Both the position numbers and the translations under genes were made by a program. From Blastocystis hominis (taxonomy: Eukaryota; Sar; Bigyra; Opalinata; Blastocystidae), in NCBI RefSeq assembly GCF_000151665.1, contig NW_013171827.1, positions 1,261,066 through 1,325,065 of the forward strand: 64,000 nt of DNA. The letters are read 5' to 3'. How positions within the stretch are numbered: the first letter of the stretch is position 1; each line of letters starts with the position of its first letter. The notes under the pieces were generated by a model. It made no database searches, had not been told where the DNA came from, and worked only from the letters and a program-made list of their open reading frames with translations. Below, one piece after another: positions 35,134 to 45,800 of the stretch.

Positions 35134-36654
35134 TCAAGACCTCCCTCGTCCCCGTCCTCGTCCCTTTGCACTTCCTTTCGAACCTCCTCCTCGATGTCCG
35201 CCACCTCCTCGATGTCCCGCTGCCCGCGATCCCCCCGCGTTCCTTCTCCCCTGATTTCCAGACGATGTGTGTTTAAAGAAAGCGTGTCCCGCCGGCGTTG
35301 CCTTCGCCTCTCTCCCTGCATCACGCATCGGCGCGACGTACTCCTCCGGCGGAATCAACCCCAGCGAATCTCCCTCTATCGTCGCCTAGCCTCACACTCC
35401 CACGCTCGCTCCTACCACCACGTCCCGTCCGCCCTCGCGGACCAGCCCAAATCGGTACGAAACGCCCTTCATCGACGCGCGAACCCCGTCAAAAAGCGCG
35501 GCTTCTTCTTCGCCCAGCAGGAAACTGCGCAGCCGGTTCCCCGCGGGAACCACGAGCGGCGTTTTGTCCATCTGGAGATAGAAATCCAGGTCGGAGGAGA
35601 GCGAGAGGTCGATCACTTTCGCGGAGCACACCGAATCGATTTTCACGGACGGTTTGGCCGCCGATGGAACGCTCTTGCTCGACAAAGAGAGACCGGCGTC
35701 CCCCAACGTTTGCGTGGCGGGGGTTTCGCGCCGTTCTCGATGCTCGCGACGCTCCACGACGGGGCGTTCGCGTCTGGAGGGATCGGAAACGGGCTTGTCG
35801 AGCTGCTTGGAGGAGCCCCACACGCCGAGCTCCTTCACGGAGGCCTGGCTCCGATCGCCCAGGTCTTTCTTGCGACGGTCTTCGATCGCAGTGAGGTCCA
35901 GGTCTTCCACTTTCTTCACTGCCGGGATCTGGCCGGCGCTGCCTTTCGTTGTAGAGGCAGAAATCGAAGTTGATTCAGGCTGCGCTTTGCGATGCTTTTG
36001 CTTTACGAAGTCTTCGAAAGAGATGAATTTGGGAGGCTTGCCGCTGGCTTTGCAGACCTTGGAGCGAAATCGGTTGCGATAGCTGAGGGACTCTTGGGCC
36101 TTCCAAAGAGCCACCATCTCGGAAACCACTCCGCCCAGCACTTGGATTTTGCCTTGGCGCAACAAACAGCGGCCGTTGTAGAATTCGGGATCTGTGAGAA
36201 GGATCTTAGTACCAGGGGGTGTGTCCAACCTATGAATCAACTGCAAAAACAAAACATACCGCAGACTGTTGATCGGTTCATATTCGATAGCATAGAACGA
36301 TGACACTCCGTCTGTTAACTTCAAGCGGAGCATACGGGGGCACATATTACTCGTTTGATTGATACTTGGTGCAGTAATATTCGAAATGGCTAGGATCTAG
36401 TCACAACAGTCGAATTGAAAGCGAAACCTGAAAAATATACTTTCCTGTCTTAACCTCCGTCGCAGCATTCAACGCAGAAGGTATAATTTGCTCTCCATAC
36501 TCTCTCATATCGGTATTTAGCAAAAAATCGACTGGATTGGACTGCGCCTCCTGCTGCGATAAAAGCTCGATACCCTGTTGTCTATTCTAACACCCCTTCA
36601 TTGCAAGTACGATAATCGAAATCCAAATTGATTAACAGACGCTAGAGCCGCCAT
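35134..36654 (-). CDS. TDRD3/RMI1-like OB-fold protein with RGG tail
   Basis: A 466-aa model. Exons are 36611-36654, 36428-36581, 36260-36396, 35416-36229 and 35134-35385; introns are 29, 31, 30 and 30 nt. The N-terminal half has the DUF1767/OB-fold pattern of TDRD3 and RMI1: FLLNTDMREYG, GKYIFQILAISNITAPS, MLRLKLTDGVSSFYAIEY and LDTPPGTKILL, then the QVLGGVVSEMVALWKAQ helix. The C-terminus is Gly/Arg-rich (GHRGGGGHRGGG, RGRGRGRS), suited to RNA binding. I see no clear Tudor domain, so it may serve a topoisomerase III partner role with an RGG box instead. A near-motif TGTTTGTG lies at 35073-35080. Confidence 0.75.
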
Positions 36655-36722
36655 TTCTTTTGGAACAATACTTGGACAGTAAGTGGAGTCATACTAATAC
36701 TTGTTCTTGGACTTCGACACCA

Positions 36723-36804
36723 GACAACTTGTCCGAGTGGTTAAGGAGACAGACTCGAAATCTGTTGGGCTTTGCCCGCGCAAGTTCGAATCCTGCAGTT
36801 GTCG
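36723..36804 (+). tRNA. tRNA-Ser (CGA)
   Basis: 82-nt class II tRNA. The acceptor GACAACT pairs with AGTTGTC, the loop CTCGAAA gives anticodon CGA, there is a long variable arm (TGGGCTTTGCCCG), the discriminator is G, and a T-run follows. Confidence 0.92.
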
Positions 36805-36874
36805 TATTTTTCCTCCTTTTCCCCTTTCCACTCTGAAGTGAGAGTCATATACCTAGTTTGAACTCGTCTTACAA

Positions 36875-36947
36875 GCCCGTCTAGCTCAGTCGGTAGAGCG
36901 CCAGGCTCTTAACCTGGTGGTCGGGGGTTCGAGCCCCCCGGTGGGCG
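36875..36947 (+). tRNA. tRNA-Lys (CUU)
   Basis: 73 nt. The acceptor GCCCGTC pairs with GGTGGGC (two G-T pairs), the anticodon arm CCAGG-CTCTTAA-CCTGG gives CTT, and the T-arm is GGGGGTTCGAGCCCCC. It lies 70 nt after tRNA-Ser on the same strand. Confidence 0.93.
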
Positions 36948-37083
36948 CTTCTCTTTTCCTTTTCTTTTTTTACATATATATATGTACATTCTGATCATCA
37001 ATCAATCATAACCACTTTCTCAACCAATACAGACAGACCTCTCGTACATTGCATTACATGTTTGAAACAAATAACGAGTATTC

Positions 37084-38709
37084 CTACAAGTCCTCAGGGG
37101 GAGGAATAAAATTAACAGGTTCTTTCCAACGGAACATGGTATCCAACAGAATTTTATTCTTCTCCTTGTACTTCTGCGTCACGTTAATAATACCCCACTC
37201 ATCAATCGTGTAGGTAGTAAGGAAGGTCACGTTCGTCCTCTCGGTCTTATCATATCCCGAAAGTTGATATTCCTCGATCAAATCGCACTCACTCTGCGGC
37301 TCGATATCCCTCACCTTCTCCGCATTTCCCTGATAGATCGCACAGCACACATAGGTCGTGTAGTCCTCCGAAGGCTGCGTCTCCAGCGCCTGGCTCGTGA
37401 ACTTGATCTGTGTTTGCCGAGGAATCAAGCACTGAATGCGCCCGCCCTTCAGTCGCTGGCCCAAACTATACACGATGCGATCCTTCAGCTGCAGAGGCTC
37501 CACGAGACTTTGGCAGGCTCCGCACGCGACTGCTTCGTCCGGATTCACGGCGCCGCTGAGCTTCGTCTCGCCAAACAGCTCCTCCAATCGCTGCTCGACG
37601 ATCTTGAGCCGACTGGACCCGCCGATCCGCACGACGCGGTCGATGTCGTCGACGGCCAGGCCGCAGTCCGCAATGCACGCCTGCACGATCTCGATCGAGC
37701 GGTCGATCAGCGACTGAATGCACGCCTCCAGCTCCTGGCGTGTGATTTGCAGACCGCCGTCGTTGTCGTCGTTGTCTTCGTCTTCCGAGTTCACTCCGAA
37801 GGCGCTCAGATCGGGATTGTACGAGTTCGTATCCGAGAGATGGGTTTTTGTTTCTTCGGCGATCGCGTTCAGGCGCAAATAGAAGCGACGCCGCACTTTC
37901 TCTTTATCGGAGTTGATCAACGGAGTGTCCGATTTGTTTTTGTATTTTCTTTCGATGTATTTCGCAAAGAGAGCATCAAAGTCGGCACCGCCCAAAAAGG
38001 GGTCACCAGCATACTTCAGGACTGTATAATCTCCATTCTCCACGCGGATGATGGAAACATCGAATGTACCGCCTCCCAAATCGTAGACGAGAATCGTTTG
38101 ATTGTCGATATCGTTGATCTTGCAGTAATGGAAAGCAGCTGCAGATGGCTCATTCAACATCTTTAGATCCTCTCTGGGAATTCCCGCCTTCTCTACCGCT
38201 AACAGAGTAGCAGTGCGTTGGTTGTTGTTAAAATTGGCAGGGAACGTGACTGCAACTTTCACACACTTCATATCCTCACCATAGCGATTCCAAATATTCT
38301 CCTTGGCTACCTCCATGATGCGCTTGACAACAAAGGCAGCTACATCGCTCGGAGAAACAGATGTGTTATCGTTGATATAAAATATAGGTTTATTATCCAC
38401 TTCTCTGATTTCCACTCCACATTGATTCTCTTCTATACAACGTTGAACGATTTCGTCGTTGAAGTATCTTCCCAGAATTCTCTTTGAATTCTTGATAATC
38501 CCAGCAGTACCCAGGGTAAGGCGTCTATACACGGCTTCACCTACATCAACCTCTTTTCCAAACTGGGTGCACGACTTTAGCAAGCGACTCCCGCTTTTTT
38601 GTGTCACAATTATGGGATCCGAAGAAAGATAGGTTATCACTGCTGCGCAAGTATTTGTAGTTCCCAGATCTATTCCAATAACATATTCACCCTTTTGTAA
38701 ACGAATCAT
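37084..38709 (-). CDS. Hsp70-family chaperone, shortened
   Basis: A single exon of 541 aa. The nucleotide-binding domain is intact in pattern: GIDLGTTNTC, NEPSAAAFHY, VYDLGGGTFDVS and VVRIGGSSRLKIV. The substrate-binding part is only about 150 aa, lacking the alpha-helical lid and any EEVD or ER-retention tail, and it has an acidic insert (EDEDNDDNDGG) before the SBD-proximal helices. No presequence, so probably cytosolic. It may be a specialised, non-folding or co-chaperone Hsp70. TAG at 37084-37086; a near-motif TATTTGTT at 37066-37073 follows 10 nt later. Confidence 0.88.
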   Translation of the reverse strand: MIRLQKGEYVIGIDLGTTNTCAAVITYLSSDPIIVTQKSGSRLLKSCTQFGKEVDVGEAVYRRLTLGTAGIIKNSKRILGRYFNDEIVQRCIEENQCGVEIREVDNKPIFYINDNTSVSPSDVAAFVVKRIMEVAKENIWNRYGEDMKCVKVAVTFPANFNNNQRTATLLAVEKAGIPREDLKMLNEPSAAAFHYCKINDIDNQTILVYDLGGGTFDVSIIRVENGDYTVLKYAGDPFLGGADFDALFAKYIERKYKNKSDTPLINSDKEKVRRRFYLRLNAIAEETKTHLSDTNSYNPDLSAFGVNSEDEDNDDNDGGLQITRQELEACIQSLIDRSIEIVQACIADCGLAVDDIDRVVRIGGSSRLKIVEQRLEELFGETKLSGAVNPDEAVACGACQSLVEPLQLKDRIVYSLGQRLKGGRIQCLIPRQTQIKFTSQALETQPSEDYTTYVCCAIYQGNAEKVRDIEPQSECDLIEEYQLSGYDKTERTNVTFLTTYTIDEWGIINVTQKYKEKNKILLDTMFRWKEPVNFIPPPEDL

Positions 38710-39086
38710 ATCTTAACTAGAAAGAATAAAAATGATTCTTTACTGAATTCGCTTTCTGTTCGACTGACTCGTCTGTTATTTTCTCTTGTTCTCTACAAAA
38801 TGTGTATTGACTACAAGTAGGAAATAGAATTGTCCATCTAGACCATGTTTGTTAATCCTCACCCTTAACTGTGTTCACTTTTTTCAGTCAATAAATGAAC
38901 AGTATGAGTCTACGATCGATTCTAGAAACATTGCGTTTTGTGGTAGACTAAAAAGGGTTTGATGGTGATGCTGGCCATATTTGAATTTTTGAGGGAGTAA
39001 ACTACGATAATATTAATAGTTACAGGGTCAATCTCGACTTTCATTGAAATGCTCATTACTGTGAACGTTCCGTTTTTATTTGTTCA
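38710..39086. other. Divergent intergenic region
   Basis: Lies between the Hsp70 start and the next plus-strand gene, so it should hold both promoters. A plus-strand TGTTTGTT at 38846-38853 has no gene in front of it. No further feature is seen. Confidence 0.5.
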
Positions 39087-41605
39087 ATGAGTAAGAAAAC
39101 TGGGTATTTCACTTTTGATGAGGTATCTATCGATGTAAGATGCATCTTCACCACGCTTCCATTCTAGGATGAATCCCTCATGGAAGAATCAGAGATCTTT
39201 GATTCCCAGTCGACGAAACCTATAGAACTGATCCAACAACCTCCCTTCTTTCGGACTAGGGATTTTTCGACGCCGCTTTATCCTTCCAATTGCTACGCTG
39301 TTCCAAAGCAGTCGTGCATGGTCGACGATCCAGTAGTGGAAGTATTTGATGAGATTGCAAACCGTTTTATTATTCCCAAAAGATCGGAAAAATTGATAAA
39401 GTTCGTGGGAGTCGATGCCGTTTCCTACGAAGATGCGGAACCTGCTACCCATCTTCAACCCTTGCCAAGAGAAGTGAGCGATTGTATTGAATCAAACAAT
39501 AGGTTTGCGATCAAATTTTTACAAAGATTAAACGAGAGTCGATCGTGATCATCGAAGATGAGGAGACTCTTCGGAACGACCATTTACTTAGCGCAATCGA
39601 CAATATGGTACATTTTTCCACATCTTTCCTCACTCCAGGACGACGACGACGATCAGCTGATTCCCATCAGCAAGCTCCGTTCCTATCTCCACAATCGCTC
39701 TTCCTCTCTCTCTTCTCATCGCTTCCCGCTCTTTGAGGACGTTTCCTTATCCACCTCCTCCGAGACGGACTCGACGGACGTGCTTCCCTGCGCTCCCACG
39801 CTGCCTCGAATCACAAATCTGACGCAGTCGTCGCGAACGCCGCACGTGTTCACGTTCGATGTGGTCTCCGACTCGGATCTGTCGAGCCCTGGGGACACAG
39901 GGACGGAGATGGACGAGTCGGACGAGTCGGACGCGAGCCAGGACATGAATGAATCAAACAAACGAAAGTCGATCCATCCACTCGACGAGATGAATGAGAT
40001 GAATCAAATGAATGAGATGAATCAAACCAAACAAATGAATTCGATGAATGAATTGAATGAATTGAATGAATTGAGTCAAACGGACCAAACGAACGCAATG
40101 AATTCGATGAATGAATTGAATCAAATCAACGAATTGAATCCATTGAGTCCATTGAGTGAATTGAACCAAACGAACCAAACGAACGCAATGAATTCGATCA
40201 ACGAACTGAATCCAATGAGTCCATTGAACGAACTGAATCCAATGAGTCCATTGAACGAACTGAATCCAATGAATCCATTAAATGAATTGAACGAATTGAA
40301 TCCATTGCGTCCACTCACTCGCTCCTACTCCATGAGCGAATCCAGTCCTCGCCTTCCTCCTCCCTCCCTCACCGATCTGATCGACCTCCCTTTTCCCCGC
40401 TCGCTCCATTCCCCCGCCTCCCCCGCCTCCTCGACTCCCGAGATCGCCGCGGAGCCGCTTCGCTTCGCCTGTCCCTCGCGCCTGTCGCTCGTCGAGCTGG
40501 TCGCTTCTCGGCCTTTTTTTCACTCCCAGGAACTTCTCTCCTCGCGTCGCAGCCAGGGTTTTGAGCCCTCCCAGGTTCCACCTTTCCACGTTTCTCACAC
40601 CCAGTTGCGATCCCCGCGACTTTCCGTCGGATCCCCGCGACTGCGAGCCTCCACACCGCGGTTATTCACCGGACCGATGGGCGCCGCGACGGTTCGGAGC
40701 GACGGCGTTTCGTTTTTCCACTCCGTCGACTCGCCTCCCCCGCGGGACGCGGACGTCCAACCGACTCCCGCGGGAATGGCGTCGTCGCGTCGGCTGGCGC
40801 GGCTTCGAGAGCGCGGGAAGGCAATCCGGGAGTTCGGGTACCGCGCGAACGAAGTAAAAATTGGCGGGAAATGGAAAGTAGGCGCTGTGCAGGTTCCAAA
40901 CGCAGCTGCAGAGCCTGATGAACAGCGAGGAGCACGTGATGACGCTCTTTGTAGATAGAACGGGACGGAAGTAGTGTGTAGGGACTCATTCAGCAGCGGT
41001 ATGCGTCGAACAGCGAGATTGACAATCTGCAGTACGATGTGCGGCGATCGATCACAGAGCTCGCAAGGCAGGAGGGGAATTACACGATTGATGTTTGGAA
41101 GCGGTGCGGAGTCGATTGCAGGTCTTTGGATACGTGGAGACGGAATTGCGACTGCAGGAAAGCATCCGCGTCCAAGTCGATCATTTATCGGTAGAATCGA
41201 ACGGAGAAATCGAGTGTAGCAAGAACTGACGTCGTACGGATGGATTATCGAACAACTCGAAGCGGACGACATTCATTTAGCCTATCCCTGTTTGAACGAA
41301 TGCTTAATTCATTTTCGGATCTGGACGAAGAATTTTATCTGCGTCTATTCGAGTTTGAAGATCCAGTCGAATCAGTTCCCGCCATTTTTGGAATTCGTGG
41401 AGAGGTCTGGTTTGAGGGACGCCATTCGCCGCGATTTTATGTTTCATGAACTGTATGATTATTTTCATTTTGTTTGTATGCGGGGAGAGAGTGAGGTGTA
41501 GATTTCTTTTTTGTGTAATCGAATCGCTCTTGCCTGTAGAAGCTACCTAAAGAAAGAGATTTCCTCTACAATGTCTGTATAAATTTCTATTTTAGATCCT
41601 TTTGA
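39087..41605 (+). CDS. Asn/Met/Leu-repeat protein of unknown function
   Basis: A 740-aa model with nine introns (45, 29, 31, 30, 28, 31, 29, 29 and 44 nt). It starts at MSKKTGYFTFDEDES. A middle region at about 39990-40320 encodes short repeats of the type MNELNQ / NPMSPLNELN. A Ser/Pro/Arg-rich stretch follows (LSSRRSQGFEPSQLRSPR), then a helical C-terminal part (ALCRFQTQLQSLMNSEEHV). Without the last intron (41496-41539) the frame stops at 41499-41501; with it, the TGA at 41603-41605 falls 4 nt before TGTTTGTT, like other genes here. An alternative 47-nt intron near 41237-41283 would swap the frame after ELTS. I do not recognise the family. Confidence 0.65.
39990..40320 (+). repeat. Coding minisatellite (MNELN repeats)
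   Basis: Degenerate tandem units of ATGAATGAATTGAAT-like sequence keep one frame and encode Asn/Met/Leu/Glu repeats; longer units such as CCAATGAGTCCATTGAACGA recur near 40215 and 40239. Confidence 0.7.
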
Positions 41606-41609
41606 CACT

Positions 41610-41617
41610 TGTTTGTT
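41610..41617 (+). terminator. TGTTTGTT motif (repeat-protein gene)
   Basis: Exact motif, 4 nt past the TGA of the fully spliced model. Confidence 0.8.
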
Positions 41618-41698
41618 CAAATTTGATTCCCGCGGATATCGCCCACTTTTTGCTAGACGATCAGTTCTTTTCTATTCCGAGGGCGTTTCGATAAATAA

Positions 41699-42791
41699 AT
41701 GGAAATCGAAGAGAACAAGCATATAGAGTAGCTGTTTGACACAAAGTAATCATATTTTATAGGATTACGGAACTGACGGAGGATAGACTCAAATTCACAT
41801 TATCAGGAGTTGACACCAGCATTGCAAATGGCCTTCGACGTATTATGATTGCAGAAGCACGAGTTTTTCGCTTATTTCACAACTAGGTCCCTTCTGTTGC
41901 GATCCGTACCGTCACTATCAAGGAAAATACATCTGTTCTGGCTGATGATTATATTGCACATCGTCTTGGTTTGATTCCAATTCGTCATCTGGGCGACGAT
42001 TCCTCCACCGAAATCGTCGACTATTTCGAAGTTTCTGCTCCTGGCAATCGCTCTTCCGTGCGTCTCGAGCTGAACGAAACCTGTCTCCCTTCATCCCCTG
42101 TTTTCACTCGCAGGCACAGGCGACAGACCTCTCAACGTCACCAGCAAACACCTCAAATCCCTTAATCCCTATTATGCGCCAGCACACGCGACGAGCCAGG
42201 CAGAGGCTCTAGCACAAAACAACGAGGGCATTCGAATCGTTTCATTGGCTCCCGGTCAGACGCTTCACGTCGAATGCGAAGCCATTCTGGTAGAACCGAG
42301 GCGAGTCGAAGCTGACCGATAGGGAGTGGGGAAGGAGCACGCGAAATGGAGCCCCGTCGGGACCGTTTCGATGAAATATGTCCCGATTGTGCATCTGAAT
42401 CGCGGTTTGATTGGCTGAACGAGTTGATTCGCAGACCTGTTAGACAGCAAAGACTTCGAGTTCAAGCAGAAACTGGTGGATTCGTGTCCGCGGAAGGTGT
42501 TCTCGATCAACCCGGACACCAACCGCGTGACGATCGTGAACGAGTCGGCCTGCATGTTCTGCGGCGATTGCGAGGCGTTCAACACGAGCTACGCCGACAA
42601 AATCGTCACGATCTCGCAGCAGCCGAACGTGTTTAAGTTCGTGGTGGAGGGAACGGGCGCGCTGCCGCCGCTGGAGATTCTAAAGAAAGCGCTGGAAGTG
42701 TTGGAAGTGGGGGCCGAAGCGCGAGGTGAGGTGTAGATGAAGTTGAATCGGATCAAGCATGGACTGCAGGAGATCATGCTGTCTACGGTGT
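41699..42791 (+). CDS. RPB3: RNA polymerase II subunit RPB3
   Basis: Alpha-like subunit that starts polymerase assembly. The 301-aa model has six introns: 41728-41762, 41857-41886 (GC-AG), 42083-42113, 42290-42322, 42405-42434 and 42707-42736. Family marks are [57 protein letters not shown] and the C-terminal dimer strand [28 protein letters not shown] segment sits where RPB3 has zinc or ferredoxin-like cysteines. After the last intron the frame reads [18 protein letters not shown] and meets no encoded stop before TGTTTGTT at 42796. Cleavage after T42791 plus poly(A) would create TAA. RPAC1 (AC40) is the alternative, but the Cys motif favours RPB3. Confidence 0.87.
41857..41886 (+). other. 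GC-AG intron in RPB3
   Basis: A 30-nt intron starting GCACGAG and ending ACAACTAG. Removing it joins RRIMIAE to VPSVAIR, as in RPB3 orthologues. The GT-AG alternative would be only 24 nt and add two residues. Confidence 0.7.
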
Positions 42792-42795
42792 GGCT

Positions 42796-42803
42796 TGTTT
42801 GTT
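42796..42803 (+). terminator. TGTTTGTT motif (RPB3)
   Basis: Exact motif 4 nt past the T that would begin a poly(A)-made TAA. Confidence 0.8.
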
Positions 42804-42805
42804 GC

Positions 42806-42813
42806 AACCAACA
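42806..42813 (-). terminator. Variant motif TGTTGGTT (midasin)
   Basis: One mismatch from TGTTTGTT, with exactly 4 nt between it and the T of the TGA stop. It lies 2 nt from the RPB3 motif on the other strand. Confidence 0.55.
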
Positions 42814-42815
42814 CG

Positions 42816-45800
42816 TCAATTGGTAGAATGGGTGGAGTTGATCAGCTCGAACCACTGCGTGAGCGCGTCGCAGAGAATCTCGGGCAGGCTTTGCACCGAC
42901 TGCACCACCAAATAGTACGGGAACGGATAGTTTTCGAGATAGTTCGCGAACAAGTGTCCCTTCTTGCCCGTGTAAATCTTCGTCTTCAAAATCGAATCCT
43001 CCGCTTTCGCTACGTTTCACCCTTTTTTCCATCCACCTACGCGTGTCGTCGATGATCAGCAGCACCACTAAAATATTGTTCTCCTCCGCATCGCGCAGCA
43101 GCCGCGCAATGCGCTCCCTTCCCTCCTGAATTCGCCCGTCACTCACCAAAAACGCGATCTGCACCGCGCGCTTCGCCGCACCGCTCAACCGAAGCCGGCT
43201 CTGCGCCATAATCGCGATCAACGCGCGCAGACACGCCTCAAAACTCGTGGTTTTCTGTGCGAACGAAAAGTGCGCCAGCGCAGAGGCGCCCGACTGCGCG
43301 GTGAACGGCGTGCCGAGCGGATGGATGTACTGCACGTTGTCTCCGAAGGACATCACGCCGATCTGACCGACTTCCAGCTGCGACAGCGCGTTGCCGATCA
43401 GCGCCAGCGTCTTGAAACTCACTTCGCCGGCGTTGTTCACCTTCATACTCTCCGAATTGTCGATCACCAGCATGATTTGGTACTCGCGCTGGCTCGGCTT
43501 GCTCCGACGCAGCCAGATTTTGTCTTTTCGATAGTTCGACGCGATGAACGGAATCACTTTCCGCATGTTGATCCGCTTCCCCGTCTTGAAATCGCCGGTC
43601 AGTTTGCTCGCCTTTGTCGGCTCCATCAGCAGGCGCAGCTGCTCGCTGAGACGATTCGACAGGTCGGTCGTCGACGCCACGCACTCCTTCCAAATGCCGA
43701 TCGATCGCGAGAGAACCGTCGGATCCTGCACGGCGCTCACCAGCAGCTCGTTCACGTTCATGTTGAGATAACTGTCCTCTTCGACGAAGGGGAGCTTTAC
43801 CTCTTCTTCTTCGGCTTCTCGAAGCTCCAAGTCTTGCTTGGTGAAGATTCCGCGCGGCTCCGACGCGTCGACACTTTTCCCAGCGCCTTCTTTGGTGACT
43901 TTATCCAGTAAATCGCTCGCAAACGCGGCGGCTTCTTCGCGCTGCTTTCGCTCCTCCGCTTCCTTGAGCGCTTCTTCGTCTTCGGGGAATTCCGGCGCGT
44001 TTTCGCCCATCGCATCGTTCATTTCTTTCTCGTACTGCAGCCCCTCGTCCGGCTCTTTCTCCTCTTCTTCCTCGCCGTTCTCCTCTTCTTCGACTTCCAT
44101 TTCAATGCGATTGGACTCTTCCGTCAGCGGCTTGAAGTCCACGTCTTGCAAACTGGGCGCCAAAACGTCCTGCCCGCTTTGCTCTTGCTTCACTTCCGCT
44201 CCCAGATTCTTCTTTTCTTGCTCTTGTTCTTCTTGTTGCTGCTGATTGTTCGGATCGTTCTGCTGAAGGCCTTCTTCGTTCTCGTCTTCTTTTTCCTTCT
44301 GCGGAATCATCTGAAGACGCTGATATTCCTCCTCCCACTTCTTTTGCGTTTTCTCTGGATTCTTGTACGGATTGACTTCATTCTCGTCGTCTTCTTCTTC
44401 TTTCTTCTCTTCTTCTTCTTCTTCTTCTTTTGTGTTTCCAACTCCTTCTTTCAATTCTCCATTTCGCTGCGTTTCTTTCTTTTCTTCTTCATCTTCTTCC
44501 TCCATTTCTTCCTTCTTTTCTTCTTCTTCTTGTCCGCTTTTTTTCTGCGATTCTTCGCCAAGAACATTATCTTGACCCGCTTCATCGGCAATTCCCTCCG
44601 TAGCCATCGAATTCGGTTTCTTCTCTGGCGTTTCTTCCTTCTCGGCTGCTTCTTCAGGCTGATTGTCGTCGATTTCCGGATTTTCATTTTCCCCATTCTG
44701 AGCTTCTTCTTCATTCTCGTTTTCTTCTTCTTCTTCTTCTTCTTCTTCTTCTTCTCCGATTCCTTGCATATCAATGCTTTCTGCTTCTTCATTGATTTCT
44801 TCTTCCTCCTCTTCTTGGTTTTCATTCGCTTCTGCATCTTCTTCTTCTTCTGGAGGAATCTCGTTTTCCATTTCGTCCGGATTGGGATTTTCGTCCTCTC
44901 CGCTGTCTTCAATTTCCATGTCATCCGGAAGCATATCTTCTTCTTCTTCTTCTTCTTCTTCCTTTGGATTCATGTGATGATCGTCTTCGTATTCCTGTTC
45001 ATTCAAATCATTGATATCATCATTTTCTTCCATTTCTTCCATTTCTTCTTCTTGAGTATTCTCCTTTTTCTCTTGATCTTTTTCATTTTCATTATCATTG
45101 TCTTTCTTTTCATTTTCATCCTCATCTTCTTTCGTCATCATTTCATCCGTGTTTTTCTCGTTCTGCTGCTTTGCATCCTGCTCAATCTTCTCGTCTTCAT
45201 TCGGTTCTTCTTCCTCTTCGCTCTCATTCCACAGCTTTTCATCCAATACTTCCTGATCCTCATCATCCAATTCTCCCATTTCGCGATCCCGCTCATCCTC
45301 TTCTTCTTCCTCTTCCTCGTCTTCCTCTCCCTCGTCTTCTTCTTTCTTCACATCCTCCATATTTCCATCGAAATCATCCTCGACATCCATTCCCGTATTC
45401 TCCGCTTCTTTGTCTTTGTCTTCTCCCTCTTCTTCCTTCTCTTCGCGCTTCTCGTTCTTCAATCCATCCAACTGTTCCTTGCTGTCCAGCTGGTCCGTTA
45501 CATCTTTCTCGCCTTCACCTTCTCCCATTCCCGTTCCTTCCGCTTCTCCTTCCTCTCCTTCTTCTTGCTGCTTCTTTTCCTCCTTTTGCTTGGGCGGCAG
45601 GCAGAATCCTTTCTTCAAAATCTCCTTAAACAATTTCAAGAGCACGTATTCCAGCTTTCCCATCGCTTTGTTCAACAACACGCCGCGCAGCAAAACGTCG
45701 AACACGCTTACCAGCAGTTGCTGCATCATCGGAACAATATCTTTCAACAAAAACATTCCAGACACCAGCGAAGCAGGCGAACTGCCAATCACTCGCCGAA

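Noticed and set aside
42589..42815. Open midasin frame continuing past 42816 into RPB3
   Set aside because: Once the 31-nt intron at 43010-43040 is removed, the true frame gives the conserved MIDAS end and stops at 42816-42818. The longer frame only mirrors RPB3.
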